From NCBI RefSeq assembly GCF_014195485.1, contig NZ_JACIBU010000001.1, forward strand, positions 558,001-622,000: DNA of 64,000 nt. Direction: 5' to 3'. The notes below the pieces were generated by a model. It was not told the DNA's origin and ran no database searches. It saw nothing but the letters and a program-made list of their open reading frames with translations. Source of the stretch: Modestobacter versicolor (GTDB lineage Bacteria; Actinomycetota; Actinomycetes; Mycobacteriales; Geodermatophilaceae). Of the stretch, positions 44,780-55,645 are shown piece by piece. Numbering within the stretch: position 1 is the stretch's first letter; each line of letters starts with the position of its first letter. The position numbers were made by a program, and so were the translations under genes.

Positions 44780-45477
44780 GGAACGTCGTCGTCACCGACC
44801 CGCCCCGCGCCGACCAGGCGGACGCCGAGACCCTGGGCGGGTTCGGCGTCGCCACCGTGCACGAGGCCCTCGGGCGGGTCGGCTACCTCGGCCCCGCGTT
44901 CCGGCCGGCCTGGCCGGGCGCGCGGATCGGCGGCACCGCCGTCACGGCGCTGTGCTGGCCCGGCGACAACCTGATGATCCACGTCGCCGTCGAGCAGTGC
45001 CGGCCCGGCGACGTGCTGGTGGTGGCCACCAACTCCCCGTCGACCGACGGGCTGTTCGGCGAGCTGTTCGCCACGGCGCTCGCGCAGCGCGGGGTGCGCG
45101 GGGTGGTGCTGGGCAGCGGCGTCCGAGACGTCGCCGAGCTGCGCGAGATGGGCTTCCCCGCCTGGTCGACCGCGGTCAGCGCGCAGGGGTCGGTCAAGGC
45201 CACCCCCGGGGCGGTCAACGTCCCGGTCGTGCTCGGCGGCCAGCAGGTCTCGCCCGGCGACGTGGTCGTCGCCGACGACGACGGCGTGATGGTGGTGCCC
45301 CGGGCCGACGTGCCGCGGGCGCTGTCGGCCTCGCAGGCCCGGCTGGACAAGGAGGCCGCCAGCCGCGCGGCCTTCCAGCAGGGGGAACTGGGCTTGGACC
45401 GCTACGGCCTGCGCGACAAGCTCCCAGACCTCGGCATCGAGTACGTGCCCTACGAGAAGTGGGCGGAGGAGCGATGA
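44776..45477 (+). CDS. ligK: 4-carboxy-4-hydroxy-2-oxoadipate aldolase / oxaloacetate decarboxylase (LigK/GalC type)
   Basis: 233 residues, RraA/HMG-aldolase fold. VVVLGSGVRDVAELREMGFPAWSTAVSAQG holds the conserved Arg-Asp pair (GSGVRD) that binds substrate and the divalent metal; PGDVVVADDDGVMVVPRADV ends the core. It splits CHA into pyruvate plus oxaloacetate, the last step of the 4,5-cleavage pathway. Context (tautomerase and hydratase follow) makes this role more likely than an RNase E regulator. Coupled to both neighbours by 4-base overlaps. Confidence 0.88.
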   Translation: MRNVVVTDPPRADQADAETLGGFGVATVHEALGRVGYLGPAFRPAWPGARIGGTAVTALCWPGDNLMIHVAVEQCRPGDVLVVATNSPSTDGLFGELFATALAQRGVRGVVLGSGVRDVAELREMGFPAWSTAVSAQGSVKATPGAVNVPVVLGGQQVSPGDVVVADDDGVMVVPRADVPRALSASQARLDKEAASRAAFQQGELGLDRYGLRDKLPDLGIEYVPYEKWAEER

Positions 45478-46553
45478 CCTACGACGAGACCGGCGTCCGC
45501 TGCACGATGCTGCGCGGCGGCACCTCCCGGGGGCTGTTCTTCGAGGCCCGCGACCTGCCCGCCGACCCCGCCGAGCGCGACGACCTGCTGCTGCGGCTGA
45601 TGGGCACGCCCGACCCGCGGCAGATCGACGGCCTGGGCGGCTCGACCACGCTGACCAGCAAGGTGGCGGTGCTCTCGCCGTCCGAGGACCCCGACGTGGA
45701 CGTCGACTACCTGTTCCTCCAGCTCGGCGTGGACACCGCGACGGTCAGCGACCGGCAGAACTGCGGCAACATCCTCGCCGGGGTGGGCCCGTTCGCCGTC
45801 GAGCGCGGGCTGGTGCCGGCCGGCGACGGCGAGACCAGCGTGCGCATCCGGATGGTCAACTCCGACAGCGTCGCCGTCGCCACGTTCCCGACGCCGGGCG
45901 GCCGGGTCGAGTACCGCGGTGACGTCGAGATCGCCGGCGTCCCCGGGACGGCGGCGCCGGTGGTGCTCGCCTTCACCGACACCGAGGGCTCGGCGACCGG
46001 TGCGCTGCTGCCCACCGGCCACGTCCGGGACACCGTCGAGGGCATCGAGGTGACCTGCGTCGACAACGGCATGCCCGTCGTCCTGGCGATGGCCGACGCC
46101 TTCGGGCTCACCGGGTACGAGCCGCACGAGGAGCTGGCCGCCGACGCCGCGCTGCTGGAGCGGGTCGACGCGTTCCGCCGCAAGGCCGCCGAGCTGATGG
46201 GGATGGGCGACGTGTCGACGTCCTCGGTGCCCAAGACCGTGCTGCTGGCCGCACCGCGGGACGGCGGCCAGGTGAGCACCCGGTCGTTCATCCCGGTGCA
46301 GCCGCACACCTCGATCGGCGTCCTCGGCGCGGTCAGCGTCGTCACCGGGATGCTGCTGCCCGGGGCGGTCGGGCACGAGCTCACCGCCGGCTGGCCGGCG
46401 GGGACCTCGCAGGTCGACGTCGAGCACCCGACCGGCCACCTGCTGGTCGACGTCGTCGTCGACGCCGACTCCACGCCACCGCGGGCGGTCCGCTCCGGTG
46501 TCGTGCGCACCGCCCGCAAGCTGTTCGACGGCACGGCCTTCCCGCGCGCCTGA
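45474..46553 (+). CDS. galD: 4-oxalomesaconate tautomerase (PrpF/GalD family)
   Basis: 359 residues. PrpF-fold start CTMLRGGTSRGLFFEARDLP, NCGNILAGVGPFAVERG with the conserved Cys, and ISGxx-like FIPVQPHTSIGVLGAVSVVTG. GalD and LigU interconvert tautomers of 4-oxalomesaconate; PrpF itself acts on aconitate. Neighbouring LigK- and LigJ-type genes support the OMA assignment. A compound hairpin follows within the operon. Confidence 0.87.
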   Translation: MTYDETGVRCTMLRGGTSRGLFFEARDLPADPAERDDLLLRLMGTPDPRQIDGLGGSTTLTSKVAVLSPSEDPDVDVDYLFLQLGVDTATVSDRQNCGNILAGVGPFAVERGLVPAGDGETSVRIRMVNSDSVAVATFPTPGGRVEYRGDVEIAGVPGTAAPVVLAFTDTEGSATGALLPTGHVRDTVEGIEVTCVDNGMPVVLAMADAFGLTGYEPHEELAADAALLERVDAFRRKAAELMGMGDVSTSSVPKTVLLAAPRDGGQVSTRSFIPVQPHTSIGVLGAVSVVTGMLLPGAVGHELTAGWPAGTSQVDVEHPTGHLLVDVVVDADSTPPRAVRSGVVRTARKLFDGTAFPRA

Positions 46554-46558
46554 TGCAG

Positions 46559-46611
46559 GGCCTCGTCCTCCTCACCCCTCGCACGCTCGGGGTGCGCCTC
46601 GGGACGAGGCC
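46559..46611 (+). terminator. Intra-operon compound hairpin (attenuator or processing site)
   Basis: Outer arms GGCCTCGTCC (46559-46568) and GGACGAGGCC (46602-46611) with inner arms CACCCC (46573-46578) and GGGGTG (46589-46594). It lies in the 101-base gap between the tautomerase and the VOC gene, the only real gap in this otherwise overlapping operon, so it may set a partial terminator or an mRNA end. Confidence 0.6.
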
Positions 46612-46654
46612 GTGAGACCGCCCCCGCACGACACCTGACTCGAAGGAGAGCCCC

Positions 46655-47611
46655 GTGCCGCCGCTCCACGACATCGCCCACCTCGCCCACGTCGAGGTCC
46701 TCACCGACAAGCCCGACGAGTGCCTGGACTTCTACGTGCGCTACCTCGGGATGACCGAGAACGGGCGGGCCGGCGACTCGGTCTTCCTGCGCGCCTGGGA
46801 CGACTACGAGAACGCCACCATCAAGCTCACCGCCGCGCCGCAGCCGGGGGTGGGGCGGACCAACTTCCGGGCGAGCACGCCGGAGGCGCTGCAGCGGCGG
46901 GTCGCGGCGATCGAGGCCACCGGGCTCGGCCGCGGCTGGCAGGACGGCGACCCCGGCTACGGCCCGGTCTACGTCTTCACCGACCCCGACGGCCACGAGA
47001 TGGGCGTCTACTACGAGACGGAGTGGTACCGGCCGGAGGGCGACCTCAAGCCGGCGCTGAAGAACCAGGCGCAGGCCTACCCCGGTCGCGGGGTCAGCGT
47101 GCGGCGCATCGACCACATCAACTACCTGGGCGTGGACCCGGTCGCCAACCGCGACTTCGCCGTCGACGTGCTCGGCGGGATGGTCACTGAGCAGATCGTG
47201 CTCGACGACGGGGTGGCCGGCAGCTGGACGACGTTCACCAACAAGGGCTACGACGCGGTCTGGACCCGGGACAACACCGGCACCGCCGGCCGGCTGCACC
47301 ACCTGTCCTTCGCCGTCGACAGCCGGGACGACGTCATCCGGGCCGCCGACCTGGCGCTGGAGCACGGCATCCACATCGAGACCGGGCCGCACAAGCACAC
47401 CATCCAGCAGAGCTTCTTCCTCTACGTCTGGGACCCGGCGGGCAACCGGATCGAGCTGGACAACCCCGGCGCCCGGCTGGTCTTCGCCCCCGACTGGAAG
47501 CCGATCGACTGGTCGGCGGCGGAGCGCGCCAAGGGGCAGGCGTGGGGGCTGCAGACGATCTCCACCTTCCACACCCACGGCACGCCACCGGTGCCGCAGC
47601 AGCAGGCGTGA
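46655..47611 (+). CDS. Extradiol (catechol 2,3-type) ring-cleavage dioxygenase, VOC family
   Basis: 318 residues with two VOC modules. Metal ligands expected at His (RRIDHINYLG), His (RLHHLSFAVD) and Glu (GNRIELDNPG) in the second module, the arrangement of active type I extradiol dioxygenases. Residues 1-150 form the degenerate first module. Ring substrate unknown. In a gallate/OMA operon it could open another catechol, or act on a ring-opened product. GAAGGAGAG lies 7 bases before the GTG. Confidence 0.83.
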   Translation: MPPLHDIAHLAHVEVLTDKPDECLDFYVRYLGMTENGRAGDSVFLRAWDDYENATIKLTAAPQPGVGRTNFRASTPEALQRRVAAIEATGLGRGWQDGDPGYGPVYVFTDPDGHEMGVYYETEWYRPEGDLKPALKNQAQAYPGRGVSVRRIDHINYLGVDPVANRDFAVDVLGGMVTEQIVLDDGVAGSWTTFTNKGYDAVWTRDNTGTAGRLHHLSFAVDSRDDVIRAADLALEHGIHIETGPHKHTIQQSFFLYVWDPAGNRIELDNPGARLVFAPDWKPIDWSAAERAKGQAWGLQTISTFHTHGTPPVPQQQA

Positions 47612-48387
47612 GCACCCGGATCGCCGTCCTCGGCCTCGGTGAGGCCGGCTCGGAGATCGCCCGCGACCTGGTCGCCGCCGGGGCCGACGTGCGGGGCTAC
47701 GACCCCAAGGGGCTCCGGGTGGGCGGCGTGCAGGAGCGGGGGAGCGAGGCGGCGGCGGTCGCCGACGCCGACTGGGTGCTGAGCGTCAACAGCTCCCACG
47801 ACGCGATGACCGCGCTGACCAACGCGCTGCCCGCGCTCCGGCCCGGCACCGTCTGGGCCGACCTCAACACCGCCGCCCCGGCGCTCAAGACCGCCCTCGC
47901 GGCGGCCGCCGGGGAGGCGGTGCAGGTGGTCGACGTGGCGCTGATGGCGCCGGTGCCGGGCAAGGGGCTCCGGACGCCGATGCTGGTGTCCGGGCCGGCG
48001 GCCGAGCGCTACGCGACCGTGCTGTCCGGCCTCGGTGCCGAGGTCACCGTGCAGCCCGGGCCGGTCGGCGAGGCCATCTCCCGCAAGCTGCTGCGCAGCG
48101 TGTTCTACAAGGGGCTGGCGGCGGCGGTCGTGGAGGCCCTGGCCGCCGCCGAGCAGGCCGGTTGCGCCGACTGGCTGCGGGGCAGCATCAGCGCCGAGCT
48201 GGCCGGCTTCGACGACCGCTCGATCGACCGGCTGGTCGACGGCACGCACCGGCACGCCCGCCGTCGGGCCGACGAGATGGCCGCCGCCACCGAGCAGCTG
48301 GTCGACCTGGGCGTGCAGCCGCGCATCGCCGCGGCCGCCCGCGACCTGCTCGTCCAGCTCCGCGACACCCAGGAGGCAACACCGTGA
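47608..48387 (+). CDS. NAD(P)-dependent oxidoreductase, 6-phosphogluconate dehydrogenase-like (DUF1932)
   Basis: 259 residues. N-terminal Rossmann domain TRIAVLGLGEAGSEIARDLVAAGADVRGYDP, then VSVNSSHDAMTAL, and a helical C-terminal DUF1932 domain (KLLRSVFYKGLAAAVVEALAAAEQAG). The family includes 3-hydroxyisobutyrate dehydrogenase relatives. The LigC step of the protocatechuate route needs an NADP dehydrogenase of a different (Gfo/Idh) family, and this protein might replace it; that is a guess from position. Coupled to neighbours by 4-base overlaps. Confidence 0.82.
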   Translation: MSTRIAVLGLGEAGSEIARDLVAAGADVRGYDPKGLRVGGVQERGSEAAAVADADWVLSVNSSHDAMTALTNALPALRPGTVWADLNTAAPALKTALAAAAGEAVQVVDVALMAPVPGKGLRTPMLVSGPAAERYATVLSGLGAEVTVQPGPVGEAISRKLLRSVFYKGLAAAVVEALAAAEQAGCADWLRGSISAELAGFDDRSIDRLVDGTHRHARRRADEMAAATEQLVDLGVQPRIAAAARDLLVQLRDTQEATP

Positions 48388-49400
48388 TCATCGACTGCCA
48401 CGGCCACTACACGACCGCGCCGGCCGCGCACACGGCCTGGCGGGAGGCGCAGGTCGCCGCCTGGGAGGCCGGCACCAGCGCACCGGCCTACCCGGTGATC
48501 AGCGACGACGAGATCCGGGAGACGATCGAGGGCAGCCAGCTGCGGCTGATGGACGAGCGCGGCATCGACCTGACGGTCTTCTCCCCGCGCGCCTCGGCGA
48601 TGGCCCACCACGTGGGCGACGCCGCGGTGAGCCTGGAGTGGGCTCGCCGCTGCAACGACCTGATCGCCCGGGTCACCGCCCTCTACCCGGACCGGTTCGT
48701 CGGCGTCGCGCAGCTGCCGCAGTCGCCGGGCGAGCCGATCGAGGGCTCGATCGCCGAGCTGCGGCGCTGCGTCGAGGAGCTGGGCTTCATCGGCTGCAAC
48801 CTCAACCCCGACCCCAGCGGCGGGTTCTGGACGTCGCCGCCGCTGACCGACCGCAGCTGGTACCCCTTCTACGAGGCCATGGTCTCCCTCGACGTGCCGG
48901 CGATGGTGCACGTCTCGGCGTCGGCGACCCCGGTGTTCCACGCGACCGGCGCCTACTACATCAACGCCGACACCACGGCGTTCATGCAGCTGCTGCAGGG
49001 CTCGCTCTTCACCGACCTGCCCGACCTGCGGCTAGTGATCCCGCACGGCGGGGGAGCGGTGCCATACCACTGGGGCCGCTACCGCGGGCTGGCGGACATG
49101 CTCGGCCAGCCGCCGGTGGAGTCCAACGTCATGGGCAACGTCTTCTTCGACACCTGCGTCTACCACCAGCCGGGCATCGACCTGCTGCTGGACGTGATCG
49201 ACACCCGCAACGTGCTGTTCGGGTCGGAGATGGTCGGCGCGGTGCGCGGCATCGACCCGCGGACCGGGCACCACTACGACGACACCCGCCGCTACGTCGA
49301 GGCGTCCGCGCTGGACACCGACGCCCGGACGGCGGTCTTCGAGGGCAACGTCCGGCGGGTGTACCCGCGGCTCGAGGCGCGGCTGGGCGCCCAGCGGTGA
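48384..49400 (+). CDS. ligJ: 4-oxalomesaconate hydratase (LigJ type, amidohydrolase fold)
   Basis: 338 residues. Metal-binding IIDCHGHYTTAPAAH (HxH), middle AMVHVSASATPVFHATGAYYINADTTAFMQLL, and PHGGGAVPYHWGRYRGL with late VLFGSEMVGAVRGIDP. LigJ adds water to OMA to give CHA. The amidohydrolase family also contains decarboxylases (ACMSD type), but the strong order match and operon with LigK and tautomerase favour hydratase. GTG at 48384 has GGAGG upstream. Last operon gene; the downstream gap to the ABM gene is 22 bases. Confidence 0.9.
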   Translation: MIIDCHGHYTTAPAAHTAWREAQVAAWEAGTSAPAYPVISDDEIRETIEGSQLRLMDERGIDLTVFSPRASAMAHHVGDAAVSLEWARRCNDLIARVTALYPDRFVGVAQLPQSPGEPIEGSIAELRRCVEELGFIGCNLNPDPSGGFWTSPPLTDRSWYPFYEAMVSLDVPAMVHVSASATPVFHATGAYYINADTTAFMQLLQGSLFTDLPDLRLVIPHGGGAVPYHWGRYRGLADMLGQPPVESNVMGNVFFDTCVYHQPGIDLLLDVIDTRNVLFGSEMVGAVRGIDPRTGHHYDDTRRYVEASALDTDARTAVFEGNVRRVYPRLEARLGAQR

Positions 49401-49422
49401 CCCCGGTCCCCGGGGCGGCCGC

Positions 49423-50052
49423 TCAGGTCGTCTCGGGGACCCGCAGGTGCGCGATCGGCACGTCGAACTCGGCGCTGTCGACCACCTCGATGCCCATCGC
49501 GGGGGCGAACTCGTCGCGGAACTCCCGCGCGCCCTCGCCGGCCTGCGCGAACGTGTCGTCGCTGTCGTAGGAGATGGCGGCGACGGCCAGCCCCTCGGAC
49601 CGTCGGACCATGATGCTGACGCTGCAGAACCCCGGCAGGTCGTCGAGCTTGGGCATCAGCGACAGCCGGACGGCGTCGACGGCGCGGTCGACGGCGTCGG
49701 GGGCGGTGCGCAGCCAGGTCACCCGCGAGCGGGCCGCCTGCCGCGCCTCCAGCACCCGGTGCATCGCCGCGATCTCCCACTCCTGCAGCTCCGGCTCCCC
49801 GCCGAGGATCTCCGCGGTGCGCTGCGCCGAGGCGCGCACGCCCTCGCGGCTGGCGCGCATCGCCGCCTCGTCCCGCCAGGAGGTGGTCACGATGCACCGG
49901 CCCGAGGCGGGGTCGGCCAGCATCGACAGGCCGACGCAGCCGTCCATCGCCCGGACCTCCGGCATGACCTCGTCGCGGACGAAGTCCGTCGCCGCGCCGA
50001 CCGAGCCGGGGTCGCCGTGGATGGTGGTGGACCGGGCGTGCATGTCGGCCAT
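49423..50052 (-). CDS. Tandem antibiotic-biosynthesis-monooxygenase (ABM) domain protein
   Basis: 209 residues with two dimeric alpha/beta-barrel modules. Module 1 (residues about 2-95) has RSTTIHGDPGSVGAATDFVRDEVMPEVRAMDGCVGLSMLAD, and module 2 (about 110-205) has RLSLMPKLDDLPGFCSVSIMVRRSEGLAVAAISYDS. Fusing two half-sites could give a pseudo-dimer. No catalytic residue is clear, so it may be a cofactor-free oxygenase or a binding protein. ATG at 50052 with AGGAGG 4 bases upstream is preferred over 50043. Divergent from purU. Confidence 0.75.
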   Translation of the reverse strand: MADMHARSTTIHGDPGSVGAATDFVRDEVMPEVRAMDGCVGLSMLADPASGRCIVTTSWRDEAAMRASREGVRASAQRTAEILGGEPELQEWEIAAMHRVLEARQAARSRVTWLRTAPDAVDRAVDAVRLSLMPKLDDLPGFCSVSIMVRRSEGLAVAAISYDSDDTFAQAGEGAREFRDEFAPAMGIEVVDSAEFDVPIAHLRVPETT

Positions 50053-50160
50053 GCGTCCTCCTGGTGCAGCAGGGGCGTCGTCCACGCCGGTGGCGCAGCA
50101 GACAGCGTGCCCGCTGCCGGGCGGGGGGCGACAGTCACGGACGACCGGTCCGGCCTACGT

Positions 50161-50244
50161 CGATTGTCGCGGCCTGGGTCACACCTCCTGCACGCCGGGA
50201 GAGGTCATCTGCGGTACCCGTCACACCGTTTCGCTGCGTAGGTT
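50161..50244 (+). promoter_or_regulatory. Shared-element promoter of purU
   Basis: Outer element CGATTGTCGCG (50161-50171), inner GTCATCTG (50204-50211; start-to-start 43), 27 bases, TAGGTT (50239-50244). Predicted transcript start is about 50251. The same inner 8-mer and spacing occur at the O-demethylase (32844) and acyl-CoA dehydrogenase (24023) promoters. Confidence 0.7.
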
Positions 50245-50307
50245 CACGACGGCACCACCTGCTGAGGCCGGACCGGCCTCGGGCACCCGACCGGAGGAGG
50301 AGACCCG

Positions 50308-52438
<2,131 letters not shown>

Positions 52439-52452
52439 GCTGACCCGGCCGC

Positions 52453-53022
52453 TCAGTCGGCGTCGCGCTGCCGGTCGATCTCCCGGAGCACGGTCTTCCG
52501 CCCCCGGCCCAGCTCCTCCTCGGCGCGCCGGGCCCGGTCGAGCTGGCTCGCACCGTGCATCCCGGCCACCCGGGCCCGCGCCTCGGCCGCGGGGAGGTCG
52601 ATCAGCTCGGCGGCGGCCCGGGCCTCCCGGGCCGCGTCGGTGTTCGGCGCGTGCTGCTCGTCGGCGTCCCGCTTGGCCCGGTCGGTGGCCCGCTGCTCGG
52701 CCGGGGTGAGCAGCTGCCAGGCGGCGTCGGGAAGGTAGCGCGCGGTGCCCCCGCCGTCCCGGGCCCGGGTGCTGCCGTCGGCGGTGTGCCAGTCCTGCCC
52801 GGTCCACTGCTGCAGGTGCTCCTGCGACTCCGTCCGCCGGCCCTCGTGCCGGTAGCCGCCGCCGTGCTGCTCGTACTCGGTGACCAGCAGCTGGCTCTTC
52901 CGGGCGCTCCACTGGCCGGGCCGGCCGCCGCGGTCACCCGCCTCGAGCTCCTCCTTGAGCCGGGCCCGCAGCTCCGGGTCGGTGTAGTCGTCCGCGTAGT
53001 CGTCCGCCGTCTTGCCGCTCAT
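52453..53022 (-). CDS. DUF5872-like protein of unknown function
   Basis: 189 residues, hydrophilic, no membrane segment. The start DYTDPELRARLKEELEAGDRGGRPGQWSARKSQLLVTEYE and the middle HLQQWTGQDWHTADGST...RYLPDAAWQLLTPAEQRATDRAKR match a conserved actinobacterial family I recall as DUF5872; its function is unknown. The C-terminal third (AAREARAAAELIDLPAAEARARVAG to VLREIDRQRDAD) is helical and may be an added domain. Convergent with the Rpf-like gene across 14 bases. Confidence 0.75.
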   Translation of the reverse strand: MSGKTADDYADDYTDPELRARLKEELEAGDRGGRPGQWSARKSQLLVTEYEQHGGGYRHEGRRTESQEHLQQWTGQDWHTADGSTRARDGGGTARYLPDAAWQLLTPAEQRATDRAKRDADEQHAPNTDAAREARAAAELIDLPAAEARARVAGMHGASQLDRARRAEEELGRGRKTVLREIDRQRDAD

Positions 53023-53103
53023 CCCGCGCCGGTACCCCGTAGCGCCGGGGCACGCGCGCCACCCGGCGCCCGCGCCGCGGACCCGTGCACCGAGACTGGT
53101 GGC

Positions 53104-54342
53104 ATGAGCGCACCCACCACGGCCGACCAGCTGCTGGACGAGGCGACCCGGGTCGCCGACCACCTGCTGGAGGTCCAGACCCGGGTGAACGCGCAGATCG
53201 ACGCGACGCTGGCCGAGCTGCTGCCCGGCGTGCAGCAGCGGCTGGGCGTCGCGCCGGCGGCGGAGGGCGACCTGGCCGGCCTGGTGAACGCGCGGATCAC
53301 CGGGCTCAGCGTCGTCGTCACCCCGGCAGCGGTCGCGGCCGTCGTCCCGCTGTCGGCGGCCTCGGTCGCCACCACCCGGGACGCGCGCCGCGCCGTCACC
53401 GACGTGCTGGCCGGCCGCGACGACCGGCTGGCCGTCATCGCCGGGCCCTGCTCGATCCACGACCCGGCGGCGGCGCTGGAGTACGCCGGCTTCCTCGCCC
53501 GGATGCGCGAGCGGCACGGTGCCGACCTCGAGGTGCTGATGCGGACCTACACGGAGAAGCCGCGGACCGAGGTGGACTGGAAGGGCTTCGCCTACGACCC
53601 GTTCCTGGACGGCTCCAGCCGGATCAGCGTCGGGTTGGTCGCCACCCGGATGCTGATGCGCGCGATCACCGCCCTGGGCGTGCCGGTGGCCGCCGAGCCG
53701 CTGAACGCGCTGACGCCGCAGTACGTCAACGGGCTGGTCACCTACAACGGCGTGGGCGCGCGCAACGTCACCGACCAGACGGCCCGGGAGCGGGTGTCCG
53801 GCTTCTCCTCCGTCGTCGGCTTCAAGAACTCGCCGGAGGGCAGCATCGACGCCGCGATCCAGGCGGTGATGACCGCCCGGGCCCCGCACGAGTTCCTCGG
53901 CGTGGACGCCCACGGGGTGACCGCCCAGCTGTCGACCACCGGCAACGACACCGGCCACGTCATCCTGCGCGGCGCCAAGGACGGCCCGAACTACTCCGCG
54001 GCGCACGTCGCCGACCTCAAGCGGGCGCTGGCGGCCCGCGGGCTGCCGGAGGTCGTCGTCGTCGACGCCTCGCACGGCAACAGCCAGAAGGACCACCGCC
54101 GCCAGGCCGAGGTGGTGCGCGACCTCGCCGGGCAGGTCGCCGGGGGCGAGCAGGCGATCCGCGGCGTGATGGTGGAGAGCAACCTGGTCGCCGGACGGCA
54201 GGACCTGGACCGCCGGCACCCGGAGGCACTCGAGTACGGCAAGAGCGTCACCGACGCCTGCGTCGACCTGCCGACCACCGAGGCGCTGCTGGCCGAGCTG
54301 GCCGCGGCCGTCCGGGCCCGCCGGGGCACCGCGGCCGGCTGA
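53104..54342 (+). CDS. 3-deoxy-7-phosphoheptulonate (DAHP) synthase, class I
   Basis: 412 residues. First shikimate-pathway step: PEP plus erythrose-4-phosphate to DAHP. The core is AGPCSIHDPAAALEYA, RTYTEKPRTEVDWKGF, GFKNSPEGSIDAAI, STTGNDTGHVILRG, and VVDASHGNSQKDHRRQ (metal and PEP residues). Class I, AroF/G-like. The N-terminal 90 or so residues (VADHLLEVQTRVNAQIDATLAELLPGVQQRLG) extend the usual 350-residue length. Actinobacteria usually use class II, so a class I gene may be secondary. Own transcript; terminated by the hairpin at 54349. Confidence 0.9.
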   Translation: MSAPTTADQLLDEATRVADHLLEVQTRVNAQIDATLAELLPGVQQRLGVAPAAEGDLAGLVNARITGLSVVVTPAAVAAVVPLSAASVATTRDARRAVTDVLAGRDDRLAVIAGPCSIHDPAAALEYAGFLARMRERHGADLEVLMRTYTEKPRTEVDWKGFAYDPFLDGSSRISVGLVATRMLMRAITALGVPVAAEPLNALTPQYVNGLVTYNGVGARNVTDQTARERVSGFSSVVGFKNSPEGSIDAAIQAVMTARAPHEFLGVDAHGVTAQLSTTGNDTGHVILRGAKDGPNYSAAHVADLKRALAARGLPEVVVVDASHGNSQKDHRRQAEVVRDLAGQVAGGEQAIRGVMVESNLVAGRQDLDRRHPEALEYGKSVTDACVDLPTTEALLAELAAAVRARRGTAAG

Positions 54343-54348
54343 CCGCGA

Positions 54349-54381
54349 CGGCGGAGCTGCGCCGGGAGCGCAGCTCCGCCG
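54349..54381. terminator. Bidirectional hairpin terminator
   Basis: A perfect 14-bp stem, CGGCGGAGCTGCGC (54349-54362) with its complement at 54368-54381 and a CGGGA loop, between convergent DAHP synthase and the AztD-like gene. Confidence 0.8.
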
Positions 54382-54391
54382 CGGGGCACCG

Positions 54392-55630
54392 TCAGCCGGT
54401 GACGACCGCGATCTCGTTCGGCGTGGCCGGCAGCTCGGCGGTGGCCAGCACCTCGCCGGTGGCCAGGTCGACCGCGTGCACCGCGTCGGTGGCCGGCTCG
54501 GTCACGTAGGCGGTGCCGTCGTGCACCTTGACCGCCGGGTGCGGGTCCTGCCACTCGGCCGGCCCCTCCCAGGGAGCGATGACCGGGTGGCTGGCGAGCA
54601 GCTCACCGGTCTGCTCGTCGAGCACGTGCAGGCTGCCGTCCGTGCCGAGCACCACCGCCTCGCCCGCCGGGCCGCGCGCCAGGTCGCGGAAGGTGTACTG
54701 CACGCCGGCCGGCAGCGGGACGACGCGCAGGGTGGCCGTGGCGGTGTCGATCAGCGCGAGCTGGCTGAGCAGGTAGCCCTCGGCGTCGGGGTCGGCGTTG
54801 TAGTCGCCCAGCGCCACCGGTGAGTCCTCGGTGGTGAAGACGTTGCCGGTGCGGCCGTAGGCGTCGGGCGCGGTCAGCTTGGTGAAGGCGCCGTCGTAGA
54901 GCAGCACCCCGTCGGTGCAGCCGAACACCGCGACCTCCCCGGGCACGGTGCCCTCGCCGTGCACGTTCGGGCAGTCCTCGGACCGCGCCACCTCCTCGCC
55001 GGACGGGTCGAGCACCCGCACGCCGGTGCGCGACTCCTCGTCGCCGAGGGTGGACAGCAGCGACCCGTCGGCCAGCTCGATCGCGACGCCGTGGTGCGCC
55101 GCCTCCGACGTCCAGCTGCGCGTCTCCGGCAGCCCGTCGGCGGTGAGCAGCTCCTCGGTGCGGAAGGAGCTGATGTCGCCGGTGCCGTCGGCGAAGAGCA
55201 CCGTGCGGTCGCCGTGCACCACGACGTGGCCGGCGGTGTCGGCCGCGAACACGTCGTCGGTGAGGGCGGGGTCGGTGGCGTAGGAGGTGCCGTCCTGGGT
55301 CCAGACGCCGGCATCGAGGACCTGGAAGCCCTCCTCGGTGGTGACCAGGGCGTGCCGTCCGTCGCCGGCGGCGTTGACCCGGAGGAACCCGTCCAGCGCG
55401 TGGTCGCCGACCACGTCGAGGGTCTCGGCGTCCAGCACCAGCAGGCCGCCGTCGTAGGTCAGCGTGAGCCGGGGCTGCGGCGCGGGCACCGTCTCGGCGG
55501 CGGTGTCCGTGGCGGTGGTGGACGGGGCGGAGGCGTCGGCGTCGGTGCTCGAGGAGCAGCCGACCAGGAGCAGGCCGGCGGCGCCCAGGCCGAGCAGCCG
55601 GGCCCGGGGCCGGGGGTGAGTGGTGGTCAT
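54392..55630 (-). CDS. aztD: AztD-like zinc metallochaperone lipoprotein (copy 1)
   Basis: 412 residues. Signal peptide with lipobox LVGC (AAGLLLVGCSSS), then a beta-propeller of repeated blades (LTLTYDGGLLVLDAETLDVVGDH, GTVPGEVAVFGCTDGVLLYDG, TLRVVPLPAGVQYTFRDLARGPAG) and the end EVLATAELPATPNEIAVVTG. AztD hands zinc to the AztC binding protein in the periplasm-like space. It is transcribed separately from AztC, from a Zur-type site 16 bases upstream of its start. ATG at 55630. Confidence 0.85.
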   Translation of the reverse strand: MTTTHPRPRARLLGLGAAGLLLVGCSSSTDADASAPSTTATDTAAETVPAPQPRLTLTYDGGLLVLDAETLDVVGDHALDGFLRVNAAGDGRHALVTTEEGFQVLDAGVWTQDGTSYATDPALTDDVFAADTAGHVVVHGDRTVLFADGTGDISSFRTEELLTADGLPETRSWTSEAAHHGVAIELADGSLLSTLGDEESRTGVRVLDPSGEEVARSEDCPNVHGEGTVPGEVAVFGCTDGVLLYDGAFTKLTAPDAYGRTGNVFTTEDSPVALGDYNADPDAEGYLLSQLALIDTATATLRVVPLPAGVQYTFRDLARGPAGEAVVLGTDGSLHVLDEQTGELLASHPVIAPWEGPAEWQDPHPAVKVHDGTAYVTEPATDAVHAVDLATGEVLATAELPATPNEIAVVTG

Positions 55631-55645
55631 GGAACCGACTCTAAC

